DNA of 54,829 nt from Candidatus Nomurabacteria bacterium. GTDB taxonomy: Bacteria > Patescibacteriota > Minisyncoccia > Phycocordibacterales > Phycocordibacteraceae. The DNA is taken from assembly GCA_943353835.1 (NCBI GenBank), contig CALRBA010000005.1:1-54829 (forward strand). The letters run 5' to 3'. The notes under the pieces are model-generated. The model ran no database searches and was not told where the DNA came from. It saw only the letters and a program-made list of their open reading frames with translations. Made by a program: the position numbers and the translations under genes. Below, piece after piece: positions 1-8,381 of this stretch. The first letter of the stretch is position 1. Every line of letters starts with the position of its first letter.

Positions 1-2
1 CG

Positions 3-206
3 GTGGAGAAAAATTCTTGGACGCACGCGCTTTTGTTCGGTGCGTTGTTTGGTTTGGTTTGTTATGCAACGTATGACCTTACTAACCTTGCAGTCGCTAA
101 AGATTGGCCATTGCTCGTAACTATCGTTGATTTAGCGTGGGGTGCAGTATTGGCGGCTTCCGTATCTACCGCGACATACTTCATCGCAAGCAAGATCGGT
201 CTATGA
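3..206 (+). CDS. DUF2177-like membrane protein, C-terminal part (truncated by window edge)
   Basis: ORF open at window start; hydrophobic ...LFGLVCYATYDLTNLAVAKDWPL...DLAWG typical of DUF2177. Confidence 0.7.
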   Translation: MEKNSWTHALLFGALFGLVCYATYDLTNLAVAKDWPLLVTIVDLAWGAVLAASVSTATYFIASKIGL

Positions 207-967
207 GTTATTTTATAACGTTAATTTTAATATTGTTTGCATACATGAGCCTGTGGTTTGTGGTCTCTTTGCTCAAAAAAAGAAATGACTTAGCTGATGT
301 GGCGTGGGGGTTGGGGTTTGTACTCATGACATGGATATCTTTTTTTCTTTCGGATGATTCGGGAGCAAGAGGACTGTTGGTGGGTATCTTGGTAACTGTG
401 TGGGGCTTGCGTTTGGCGTGGCATATTCATGCACGAAACAAGGGCAAGGCGGAGGATTATCGATATCTCGCATGGAGGAAAGAATGGGGTAAGTATTTTT
501 ATATTCGTTCATATTTTCAAGTGTATCTTTTACAGGGTGCTTTCTTGTTTCTCATCGTCCTGCCAGTACTGCTTATCAACAAGAACGAAGGCGGAGATAT
601 CGGCTTACTCGACTTTTTAGGCGTAGCCGTTTGGCTTTTTGGTTTTTATTATGAAGCTGTCGGTGATGCACAACTCGCCCGATTTATTAAAAATCCTGCG
701 AACAAAGGTAAGCTACTGCAAAGCGGTCTATGGGCATATACTCGACATCCAAATTATTTTGGTGAAGTAATGCAGTGGTGGGGCATTTGGCTTATCGCGC
801 TCTCTGTTTCGGGTGGCTGGCTTGGTATAATCGGGCCTATAACTATAACCTTTTTGATTTTGAAAGTTTCTGGTATTCCTATGCTCGAAAAGAAGATGGA
901 AGAAAATCCAGATTTTGCAGAGTATAAGCGGAAGACAAGCATATTTATCCCATTGCCAAGAAAATAA
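203..967 (+). CDS. DUF1295 / steroid 5-alpha-reductase-like membrane protein
   Basis: ATG at 203 overlaps the preceding stop; ADVAWGLGF, GLWAYTRHPNYFGEVMQWWGIW and FAEYKRKTSIFIPLPRK motifs typical of DUF1295. Confidence 0.85.
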   Translation: MSYFITLILILFAYMSLWFVVSLLKKRNDLADVAWGLGFVLMTWISFFLSDDSGARGLLVGILVTVWGLRLAWHIHARNKGKAEDYRYLAWRKEWGKYFYIRSYFQVYLLQGAFLFLIVLPVLLINKNEGGDIGLLDFLGVAVWLFGFYYEAVGDAQLARFIKNPANKGKLLQSGLWAYTRHPNYFGEVMQWWGIWLIALSVSGGWLGIIGPITITFLILKVSGIPMLEKKMEENPDFAEYKRKTSIFIPLPRK

Positions 968-973
968 CGTAGT

Positions 974-1411
974 ATGCAGAATTCTGATCCTCGCTTTAAA
1001 CCAGACCTCACTCCAAAAGAAATGCTTCGTCTTGGAGTTTTTGGCGGATTATATTTTTCTGATAAGCCAAAGGAATTTCCAAAAGATTGGTGGAGGAGTG
1101 CAAAATTATCACCAGATGGAAAACGGCACAAAGAACTGAATTATTTTGGCGTGAATGCCAGTCAGCCGCTTTCAGTGTGGCTTGCGAAGGGTTGGATAAA
1201 TCCACAAGATCCACGGGGATGGTTTCAGTGGTATTGCAGATACTATATGGGTCGTAGAACAGCCGATGACGAGCGACAAATTAAAAGATGGCTCGCTATG
1301 CGACGACATATAATGCAAATTAAAAATAATTGCAGAGCTGAAGATATTTTTTGTCGGCCTCGCCAAAGACAAGCGGTATTGCATTGGGCCTATGATTCGA
1401 GAAAGATGTGA
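974..1411 (+). CDS. conserved hypothetical protein (145 aa)
   Basis: Complete ORF just downstream of the DUF1295 gene; W/Y/R-rich; no family recognised with certainty. Confidence 0.7.
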   Translation: MQNSDPRFKPDLTPKEMLRLGVFGGLYFSDKPKEFPKDWWRSAKLSPDGKRHKELNYFGVNASQPLSVWLAKGWINPQDPRGWFQWYCRYYMGRRTADDERQIKRWLAMRRHIMQIKNNCRAEDIFCRPRQRQAVLHWAYDSRKM

Positions 1412-1420
1412 TCTGGGGAG

Positions 1421-1465
1421 CAATCCCCGCCGTTTTATAATGTTTCCTAAAAACGGCGAGGATTG
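1421..1465. repeat. intergenic inverted repeat, 16-bp arms with one mismatch, 13-nt loop
   Basis: caatccccgccgtttt ... aaaacggcgaggattg. Confidence 0.7.
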
Positions 1466-1663
1466 TTGTGCGCGCATTGGGTTCGCATCGCCACGCAATC
1501 GGAGCCCTAAAGGATTGCTGTTTGTATTCAATCGCTTCGCTCTTGAACAAACAGGGAACGTACGAGGCAGTTTCAAGCCACCACGCGCTCCTCGCGTGCG
1601 ATTAGTCAGCATCAGGATTATCAACAAAATACATTCGAACTTTGTTTAATACACACCGCATCA

Positions 1664-2134
1664 ATGACACGAAATTTTTATATAGGACTTTTGGTGATTG
1701 TGATGGTAGGAGTAGGTGCAGTGTTTTTCTATAGGACACCAGTCCCGCCCTTTCTCCAAGAAAGAGCGGGAGAGTTTGGCGGAGTGTCCTTAAGAATTGA
1801 GTATGCGACAACGCCAGAGGCCAGAGAACGTGGACTCGGAGATCGGACTGAAATACAGAAAGACTACGGAATATTGTTTGTGTTTCCAAAAGATGATTAT
1901 TATGGCTTCTGGATGAAGAATATGCTCGTGCCGATTGATATCTTCTGGCTAAACGCTCAAGGACAGGTCGTCTATATCGCGAGCGATGTCGCGACGTCTA
2001 CCTATCCGAATGTCTTTTATCCGACCACTCCAGCGCGATATGTCCTTGAAACAGTCGCCGGCTTCGTGAGCGAGCATGATATTAAAGTTGGTTCGGAACT
2101 AATATTGAAAAAATTTCCAACTGTTTCGCAATAA
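1664..2134 (+). CDS. DUF192 family protein (membrane-anchored)
   Basis: N-terminal TM; ...ATTPEARERGLGDRTEI...GILFVFPKDDYYGFWMKNMLVPIDIFWL is the DUF192 signature. Confidence 0.9.
   Translation: MTRNFYIGLLVIVMVGVGAVFFYRTPVPPFLQERAGEFGGVSLRIEYATTPEARERGLGDRTEIQKDYGILFVFPKDDYYGFWMKNMLVPIDIFWLNAQGQVVYIASDVATSTYPNVFYPTTPARYVLETVAGFVSEHDIKVGSELILKKFPTVSQ
1743..1771. repeat. 29-nt palindromic element inside the DUF192 CDS (in frame)
   Basis: tcccgccctttctccaagaaagagcggga; 12 of 13 pairs; related to the hairpin in rnpB at 4799-4827. Confidence 0.75.
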
Positions 2135-2220
2135 CGCTGTCCACAGGGTGTTTTCTATATACAGGAGTAAACTTAATCTAAACGAATAACATTATTAATT
2201 TTCAAACACATCAACATACC

Positions 2221-4608
2221 ATGTCTAAGATTGCTAAAGCCCCAGTACGTTCAAAAGCGGTTGTTGCGCAAGTTCAGAAGGTTACGGAGCCTCCTATTTC
2301 TAAAGAAACTCGCAGATATCGCGAGATGATTCCTCAAGTAGAGAAGCGCGACGGACGACTCGTTGCATTTGATTTTGATAAAATTGCAACCGCTATTTGG
2401 AAGGCAATGGCAGTGGCGGAAGAGGGTAGCCAAGAAGATGCAGTGCTTGTGGCGCATCAAGTGGCGGGCGAGCTTGGACGATTCGCGAAGAAGTATAAGA
2501 GTTTCCTCCCGACTGTTGAAGGCCAGCAGGACTCTGTGGAGAAATATCTTATTTTGAACGACTATGTGAAGACAGCGAAAGCATATATTCTCTATCGCGA
2601 CAAGCGTGCACAGATGCGTGCGTCACACGTGGAGATTCCCGAGAGTGTAAAAAAACTTGCGAATGAGAGTAAAAAATATTTTGACGGCAACGCGCTCGGT
2701 GAATTCGTCTATCTGCGTACATATGCGAAATGGATTCCCGAAGAAAGGCGTCGTGAGACATGGGTAGAGACTGTTGATAGATATATGAGCTTCATGCATG
2801 AGAACCTCGGCGATAAGCTCACGAAAAAAGAGTATGCGGAAGTTCGTATGGGCATATTGAAACAGGAAGTGATGCCATCTATGCGTCTTATGCAGTTCTC
2901 TGGAGACGCGGCGCGCAGATGCAACGCATGTGGCTACAATTGTACCTTTACCGCGCCTGTTAAGCTGGAGGATTTCGCGGAAATTATGTATCTCTCTATG
3001 CAAGGGTGTGGTGTTGGTTTCGCCGTAGAGAGTCAAAATGTAGAACAGCTCCCGCAGATTATGAAACAGTTGGGTAAGATGTCACCGACATATGTTATTC
3101 CTGATTCAAAGGAAGGTTGGTGCGACGCTCTAACTCTCGGACTCACAACCTGGTATGCAGGGAAAGATATTACGTTTGATTTTTCAGAGATTCGTCCGGC
3201 CGGCGCGCGCTTGAAAATTATGGGAGGCAAGGCTTCGGGCCCAGAACCTCTGCAATCGCTTCTCGCCTTCACGCGCCAGAAAGTTCTCTCGCGACAAGGC
3301 CGTCGTCTGCGCGCAATTGATGTCCACGACATCACCTGCAAAATAGGCGAATGCGTAGTCGCCGGCGGCGTGCGTCGCACAGCGATGATATCGCTCTCTG
3401 ACCTTGACGACGTTGAGATGCGTGACGCCAAGAAAGGTCAATTCTTTATGACCGACCCACATCGTTCAGTAGCGAACAATTCTTCGGTGTATGAAACCAA
3501 GCCGACCAACACGGAGCTTATGGATGAATGGGTCGCCCTTATGAAGAGCGGGAGCGGAGAGAGAGGAATCTTCAATCGCGGGTCGCTCGCCGTCACTCTT
3601 CCATCACGGCGTGTTGAATATTTCAAAAAACTCGGATTCATCAGTGAAGATGGCGTGACGCAGGGTTCCATTGGGACTAATCCGTGTGCAGAGATAATCC
3701 TGCAGTCCAAACAGTTCTGCAATCTTTCAGAAGTTATTGCGCGCGCGAATGACACAGAAGCGTCGCTTCTGAAGAAGGCGCGTCTCGCTTCAATTCTCGG
3801 CACGTATCAATCAACTCTAACTAAGTTCGGTTATATATCTAAAGAGTGGACAGACCATTGCTCGGCGGAAAGACTTCTTGGAGTATCAATCACCGGACAG
3901 TGGGATTCTCCGGTCGCCCGCCTTGCAGAAGTGATGCGAAAGATTCGCGATGTTGCAGTTAAGACGAATATCACTTATGCAAAACGTTTCGGAGTTGAAC
4001 AATCTATGGCAGTGACGGCGGTAAAGCCATCAGGCACTGTCTCGCAGACATTCAACTGCGCTTCAGGTATCCACCCTCGTCACTCACCGTACTACATCCG
4101 CCGTGTGCGTATCAGCGCGACCGACTCTCTCTTTAAGATGATGCGCGACCAGGGAGTGCCGTATTATCCGGAAGTGGGGCAGTCTATGGAGGAGGCGAAT
4201 ACCTATGTTCTGGAATTTCCGGTGAAGGCCCCAGACCATTCTAAAGAAGCGCGTTTCAAGGATAATCTCTCGGCGTTGGAACAACTTGAATATTGGAAGA
4301 AGGTGAAATTGAATTTCACTGAACATAATCCGTCTGCGACCATCTCGGTAAGCGAGAACGAATGGATCGGAGTCGTAGATTGGATACAGAAGAACTGGGA
4401 TATCATAGGCGGGTTATCATTCCTGCCTAGAAGCAGTCATGTATATCGCCTCGCCCCATATGAAGAAATTACAAAAGAGGAATATGAGGACCGTATTGCT
4501 CGCTTCCCTAAAGTGGATTATTCCAAGCTATATGTCTATGAGCGACAGGACGAAACGGAGATGAAAAAGGAGCTAGCTTGCGCCGGAGGGACTTGTGAAA
4601 TAGAATAG
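2221..4608 (+). CDS. nrdJ: adenosylcobalamin-dependent (class II) ribonucleoside-triphosphate reductase with N-terminal ATP-cone
   Basis: 795 aa; ATP-cone-like VEKRDGRLVAFDFDKIATAIWKAM; CNACGYNCTF...SMQGCGVGFAVE; NPCAEIIL; C-terminal CAGGTCEIE. Confidence 0.88.
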   Translation: MSKIAKAPVRSKAVVAQVQKVTEPPISKETRRYREMIPQVEKRDGRLVAFDFDKIATAIWKAMAVAEEGSQEDAVLVAHQVAGELGRFAKKYKSFLPTVEGQQDSVEKYLILNDYVKTAKAYILYRDKRAQMRASHVEIPESVKKLANESKKYFDGNALGEFVYLRTYAKWIPEERRRETWVETVDRYMSFMHENLGDKLTKKEYAEVRMGILKQEVMPSMRLMQFSGDAARRCNACGYNCTFTAPVKLEDFAEIMYLSMQGCGVGFAVESQNVEQLPQIMKQLGKMSPTYVIPDSKEGWCDALTLGLTTWYAGKDITFDFSEIRPAGARLKIMGGKASGPEPLQSLLAFTRQKVLSRQGRRLRAIDVHDITCKIGECVVAGGVRRTAMISLSDLDDVEMRDAKKGQFFMTDPHRSVANNSSVYETKPTNTELMDEWVALMKSGSGERGIFNRGSLAVTLPSRRVEYFKKLGFISEDGVTQGSIGTNPCAEIILQSKQFCNLSEVIARANDTEASLLKKARLASILGTYQSTLTKFGYISKEWTDHCSAERLLGVSITGQWDSPVARLAEVMRKIRDVAVKTNITYAKRFGVEQSMAVTAVKPSGTVSQTFNCASGIHPRHSPYYIRRVRISATDSLFKMMRDQGVPYYPEVGQSMEEANTYVLEFPVKAPDHSKEARFKDNLSALEQLEYWKKVKLNFTEHNPSATISVSENEWIGVVDWIQKNWDIIGGLSFLPRSSHVYRLAPYEEITKEEYEDRIARFPKVDYSKLYVYERQDETEMKKELACAGGTCEIE

Positions 4609-4676
4609 ATTCACAAGTCTTATGCACCCCTTGGGGTACGACGAAGCGTCGCCTGCGAGATTGAATAAATACATAA

Positions 4677-4717
4677 ATGCGAAAACCTGCGCAGGAGCGC
4701 AGGTTTTCGCATCTTTT
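4677..4717 (+). terminator. rho-independent terminator downstream of nrdJ
   Basis: 16-bp perfect stem atgcgaaaacctgcgc-agga-gcgcaggttttcgcat followed by cttttt. Confidence 0.85.
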
Positions 4718-4718
4718 T

Positions 4719-5052
4719 GGACCCGGCCGATAAGCCGAATTCTGTCGTGGGTGATCATTTATCTGGGACGTTGGTTGCCCAACGCCTCGAGCGGCACTTC
4801 CCGCCTGTTCTTGTAGAACAGGCGGGACACGGCCTTGCACGGAGGTAAGGATTTAACCGTTTCATCTCGAGAGTTACCTCTCGACTCATCCAGTCAACGA
4901 CCGGATGCTTGTACACTTTCGCATCCAAGCGTCTCTGTTCGCACCTCGCGCCTTACGGCGTGTGGGAATTACCCACTACCATTCTGCCACATCGGCCCGT
5001 GTTCGGACTTTCCTCCCCATCACAGTGACAGAGCGATCGCCTAGCTAGGTCC
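4719..5052 (-). ncRNA. rnpB: RNase P RNA
   Basis: Reverse strand contains GAGGAAAGTCCGAACACGGGCC near the 5' end and ACAGAATTCGGCTTATCGGCCGGGTCC at the 3' end, both hallmarks of bacterial RNase P RNA. Confidence 0.95.
4799..4827. repeat. 29-nt perfect hairpin within rnpB (13-bp stem, 3-nt loop), probably a variable-stem insertion such as P12
   Basis: tcccgcctgttct-tgt-agaacaggcggga; same length and outer sequence as the element in the DUF192 gene. Confidence 0.8.
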
Positions 5053-5091
5053 ATAAGAATTATACCACACTTGAAAGTGGAATGCGTCACA

Positions 5092-5766
5092 TTATGGAAT
5101 GTCTGAATTAGCGCAGTACTGACGCGCTTCTCGTAGCATTTTCTGTATTGTAACCGTACGCGCTACGGAAAGTATTTCCGCGTCCAAGATAGCTCTGGTC
5201 GGAGTATGTGCGCCGGCATGGGTACTCAAGCTTGAATACGGATATGCAGCTATGCGTTCTCCTAAGAACTGAGGGTCCACAACGTGGCTGACTTTCCATT
5301 TAGGCTCATAGAGCATTATGGGATTGCAGTGCACGTAGCTAATAAGATTTTGGAGGTAATTGTCTGCTGTAGACACATGGCGAGATTGGAATGGTTTGAG
5401 GAAAAGATTACCAACTCGCGCGTGTCGTGAGTTAAAGTATAGCGCGTACGCCGTTCCTATCTTTCGCATAAATGAAGTAATTCCTCCCTCCGAAACCTCT
5501 TTCAATACCAAATGGAAATGATTTGGCATCAGACAGAACGCACCGATGGCAACTAGTTTTTTACCACGAGGAATATTCATCACCTCTTCAAATTTGCGTA
5601 TGCCTATATCGTCACGCCTGAGAGGTAACTTGTCATTTGCCAAGTATAGAAGTTCCAAGAAGCGATGGTAATCTCTAGTATCTTCAAATGCGATGCGCTT
5701 CTCAATGCTACGATTATAGCAATGGTACCACTCACCTACGGTAAACGGAACTTTTCTATTTGTCAT
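5092..5766 (-). CDS. REP-associated tyrosine transposase (RAYT, Y1_Tnp / IS200-like HUH superfamily)
   Basis: YHCYNRSIEKRIAFEDTRDYHRFLELLYLA; HUH motif MPNHFHLVLKE; catalytic-Tyr region YLQNLISYVHCNP. Confidence 0.92.
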   Translation of the reverse strand: MTNRKVPFTVGEWYHCYNRSIEKRIAFEDTRDYHRFLELLYLANDKLPLRRDDIGIRKFEEVMNIPRGKKLVAIGAFCLMPNHFHLVLKEVSEGGITSFMRKIGTAYALYFNSRHARVGNLFLKPFQSRHVSTADNYLQNLISYVHCNPIMLYEPKWKVSHVVDPQFLGERIAAYPYSSLSTHAGAHTPTRAILDAEILSVARTVTIQKMLREARQYCANSDIP

Positions 5767-5777
5767 ATCATCAATTA

Positions 5778-5833
5778 TAAGGTGTCACCTTACGGAGTCA
5801 AGTAAATTATAAAAATAGTAAGGTGACACCTTA
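5778..5833. repeat. pair of 15-bp palindromes directly upstream of the RAYT gene
   Basis: taaggtgtcacctta (5778-5792) and taaggtgacacctta (5819-5833); exact reverse complements of each other. Confidence 0.9.
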
Positions 5834-5920
5834 CGAAAAAGTGTGGATAAGCACTTTCTGAATACACAGACAGAGTATACTGGCCAGTATTACCATCAAA
5901 TATAATAAACAAAATTCACC

Positions 5921-8296
5921 ATGCCTCCGCAACAGACGATAAGTACCACGCGACCTTCTCTAGACACTATAAGCATAGTAGCCCTACTCGCATCGCTCGT
6001 TGTTTCTTTATTCATTTTTATTCCGTCCACGGCTATTCCGTTCGGAGCAACAAAGACATTTCTTCTCGCTTCAGGCGCGCTCATCACACTTGCTCTCTAC
6101 ATTCTCGCGCGTCTCTCGCGCGGTAATGTAATATTCCCTCCGTCTATTCTTGTCGGTGCGCTTTGGTTGCCCGTGATCGCGTACGCTTTATCATCCGCAT
6201 TTTCAGGAATCTCGTTCGGTAGCGCCCTATGGGGTACTTCTCTTGAACCGGACACGCTCGGGTTTATGCTCGTCGTTGCGGTTCTCGGCACTCTGACGGC
6301 GTTCGTTCTGCGTCGTGCAGAACATTATCGTTTATATCTGTCGGTAAGCGCATATGCGTTCTGCGTCGTTGTCGCTCTACAATTGGTTATTCTAATAGTC
6401 GGACAATTCGCTCCAAGCACTATTTCACCGTCATTTTCAATTGTAGGTTCTTATGACGACCTAGCTCTGCTTCTCGGTCTCGGAGTTGTAAGCATTCTGA
6501 TGACACTACGCTTCATGGAACTTTCTAAGCGAGCGCATAAGGCGCTTCTTCTAGGCGGAATGGGCGCGATGGTTCTACTCGCAGTGACGAACTCCTCTCT
6601 CGTCTGGGTGCTTCTCGCTCTCGTATCGCTTGGTCTCTTCGTTGAGTCCGTAATGAAGCGTTCGCATGGCGCTTCTGATTCAGACTTAGACGATGTCGGT
6701 AGCAGTATGGATTACGAACCGACAGGAACGGATGAAGGCAGTCATTCACTTATTCTCCCGCTCGCAGTGCTTGCAGTATCACTCTTCTTTCTTATCGGTG
6801 GGACGCTCGGCGGAGCACTGGCGAATTCTTTGAACATGAACGTTTTGTCAATTCGTCCGTCGTGGCAATCAACGATTGCAATTGCACAAAATACGTACGG
6901 TACGTCCCCGATCTTCGGTTCTGGTCCAGGAACGTTCGGTGTACAGTGGCTCAAGTACCGTGACGCATCGCTCAATTCAACAGTGTTCTGGAATGTTGAT
7001 TTTTCTTCCGGAATCGGCTTCGTCCCGACGTCGTTTGTTACGACAGGCGTTCTCGGAGTGCTCGCGTGGCTTGGATTCTTAGGTCTCTTTATCGTGTTCG
7101 GTATCAGAATGCTTATCAGGCGCGCGTCCAACGATCCGTTTATAAGCTATGTTGCGATACTTTCGTTCGTCGCATCGCTCTATCTGTTCACTACGGCAGT
7201 CTTCGGTTTACCTAACTCCGTTATTCTCGCTCTGGCGTTCGTGTTCGCTGGTCTCTTCATATCCACCACGCGTTTCGCAGAAGGAAGTAAACAATGGGGA
7301 ATTATCTTCTCTCGGAGTCCGCGAATCGGCTTCGTTATAGTATTCTCGCTTACCATTCTACTTCTGGCATCGGTCGTTGCCGCATACACTCTCGTAGGGC
7401 ACTACATCGCCACGTCTAAGATTACGAGCGCCGGTAATGCGTTCTCTGCAGGAGACCTTGATTATGCAGATAGGGAATCGCAGAATTCAATCTCGTTCGC
7501 TCCGAGCGCTGCCGCCTATCAGATTCAGGCAAGCGTCGCGAGCGCTAGACTTAATCAGATAGTCGCATCCTCAACGATGTCGGTATCTTCGGCGCAACAG
7601 GCATTCCAGACCGCGCTCTCCACCGGCATCAATGCAGCCATGACCGCGACGCGTCTCGCTCCATCTGATTATCAGAGTTGGATTGCGCTTGGGAATCTGT
7701 ATTCACAGGCCGTCCCTCTCGGAGTAGAGAGTGCCTATGACAGCGCCAAGACTGCATATGAAAAGGCGCAGTCATTGAATCCTACAAATCCGCAAATTCA
7801 ATATATTCTCGCTCAATTGAATATAGCGAATAAGAACAACAAAGCCGCTGAAGAAAATCTTAAAGCAGCTATAGCTCTGAAACAGGATTACACCGCCGCA
7901 ATATTCCTCCTCTCGCAACTTCAGGTTAAGGACGGCAATGTGAAGGACGCTCTCGCTTCCGCACTAGCCGCCGCGTACTTCCAGCCGAACGACCAGAACA
8001 TCCTCTTCCAAGTCGGCATTCTGTATGCGGCGCAAAACAATCTCACAAATGCCGCTGCCGCACTCTCTGCCGCAGTGGATGCGAACCCTTCGTTCGCGAA
8101 CGCACGCTACTTCCTCTCTGCTGTCTACGCGAAGCAGGGCGATTTAGGAAAAGCACTCATACAAATGCAAGCGATATCAGCGATGTCAGAGGAAAATGCG
8201 AAGGCAGTCGCCATCCAACTTGATGCGCTTAAATCAAGTAAGAATCCGTTCCCCGCGAATCTTCTTACCATCACTCCAGCTCAGGTGAAGCAGTAG
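5921..8296 (+). CDS. multi-TM O-antigen ligase/polymerase-like protein with C-terminal TPR repeats
   Basis: 791 aa; many TM segments then TPR-like repeats (APSDYQSWIALGNLYSQ..., NPTNPQIQYILAQL..., PNDQNILFQVGILYAAQN...). Confidence 0.8.
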   Translation: MPPQQTISTTRPSLDTISIVALLASLVVSLFIFIPSTAIPFGATKTFLLASGALITLALYILARLSRGNVIFPPSILVGALWLPVIAYALSSAFSGISFGSALWGTSLEPDTLGFMLVVAVLGTLTAFVLRRAEHYRLYLSVSAYAFCVVVALQLVILIVGQFAPSTISPSFSIVGSYDDLALLLGLGVVSILMTLRFMELSKRAHKALLLGGMGAMVLLAVTNSSLVWVLLALVSLGLFVESVMKRSHGASDSDLDDVGSSMDYEPTGTDEGSHSLILPLAVLAVSLFFLIGGTLGGALANSLNMNVLSIRPSWQSTIAIAQNTYGTSPIFGSGPGTFGVQWLKYRDASLNSTVFWNVDFSSGIGFVPTSFVTTGVLGVLAWLGFLGLFIVFGIRMLIRRASNDPFISYVAILSFVASLYLFTTAVFGLPNSVILALAFVFAGLFISTTRFAEGSKQWGIIFSRSPRIGFVIVFSLTILLLASVVAAYTLVGHYIATSKITSAGNAFSAGDLDYADRESQNSISFAPSAAAYQIQASVASARLNQIVASSTMSVSSAQQAFQTALSTGINAAMTATRLAPSDYQSWIALGNLYSQAVPLGVESAYDSAKTAYEKAQSLNPTNPQIQYILAQLNIANKNNKAAEENLKAAIALKQDYTAAIFLLSQLQVKDGNVKDALASALAAAYFQPNDQNILFQVGILYAAQNNLTNAAAALSAAVDANPSFANARYFLSAVYAKQGDLGKALIQMQAISAMSEENAKAVAIQLDALKSSKNPFPANLLTITPAQVKQ

Positions 8297-8352
8297 CAAG
8301 GCGATGCCTTGCTACAAAAACAGCGCGGCCGTAGGCCACGCTGTTTTGTAAT
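8294..8352 (+). terminator. double hairpin / terminator after the O-antigen ligase-like gene
   Basis: tagcaaggc-gat-gccttgcta (includes the stop codon) followed by caaaaacagcgcggccgtaggccacgctgttttg. Confidence 0.7.
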
Positions 8353-8381
8353 TGTCATAGTAATTATTATTGTCAAATTAG

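Noticed and set aside
754-1131. Antisense ORF opposite the DUF1295 and hypothetical genes
   Set aside because: Opposite-strand shadow ORF without family features; most overlapping entries in the ORF track are of this type (for example 2549-2761, 6525-6749, 34671-34919).
1172-1627. 151-aa minus-strand ORF spanning the intergenic hairpin block
   Set aside because: Runs through inverted repeats and into a sense CDS; composition looks like translated non-coding sequence.
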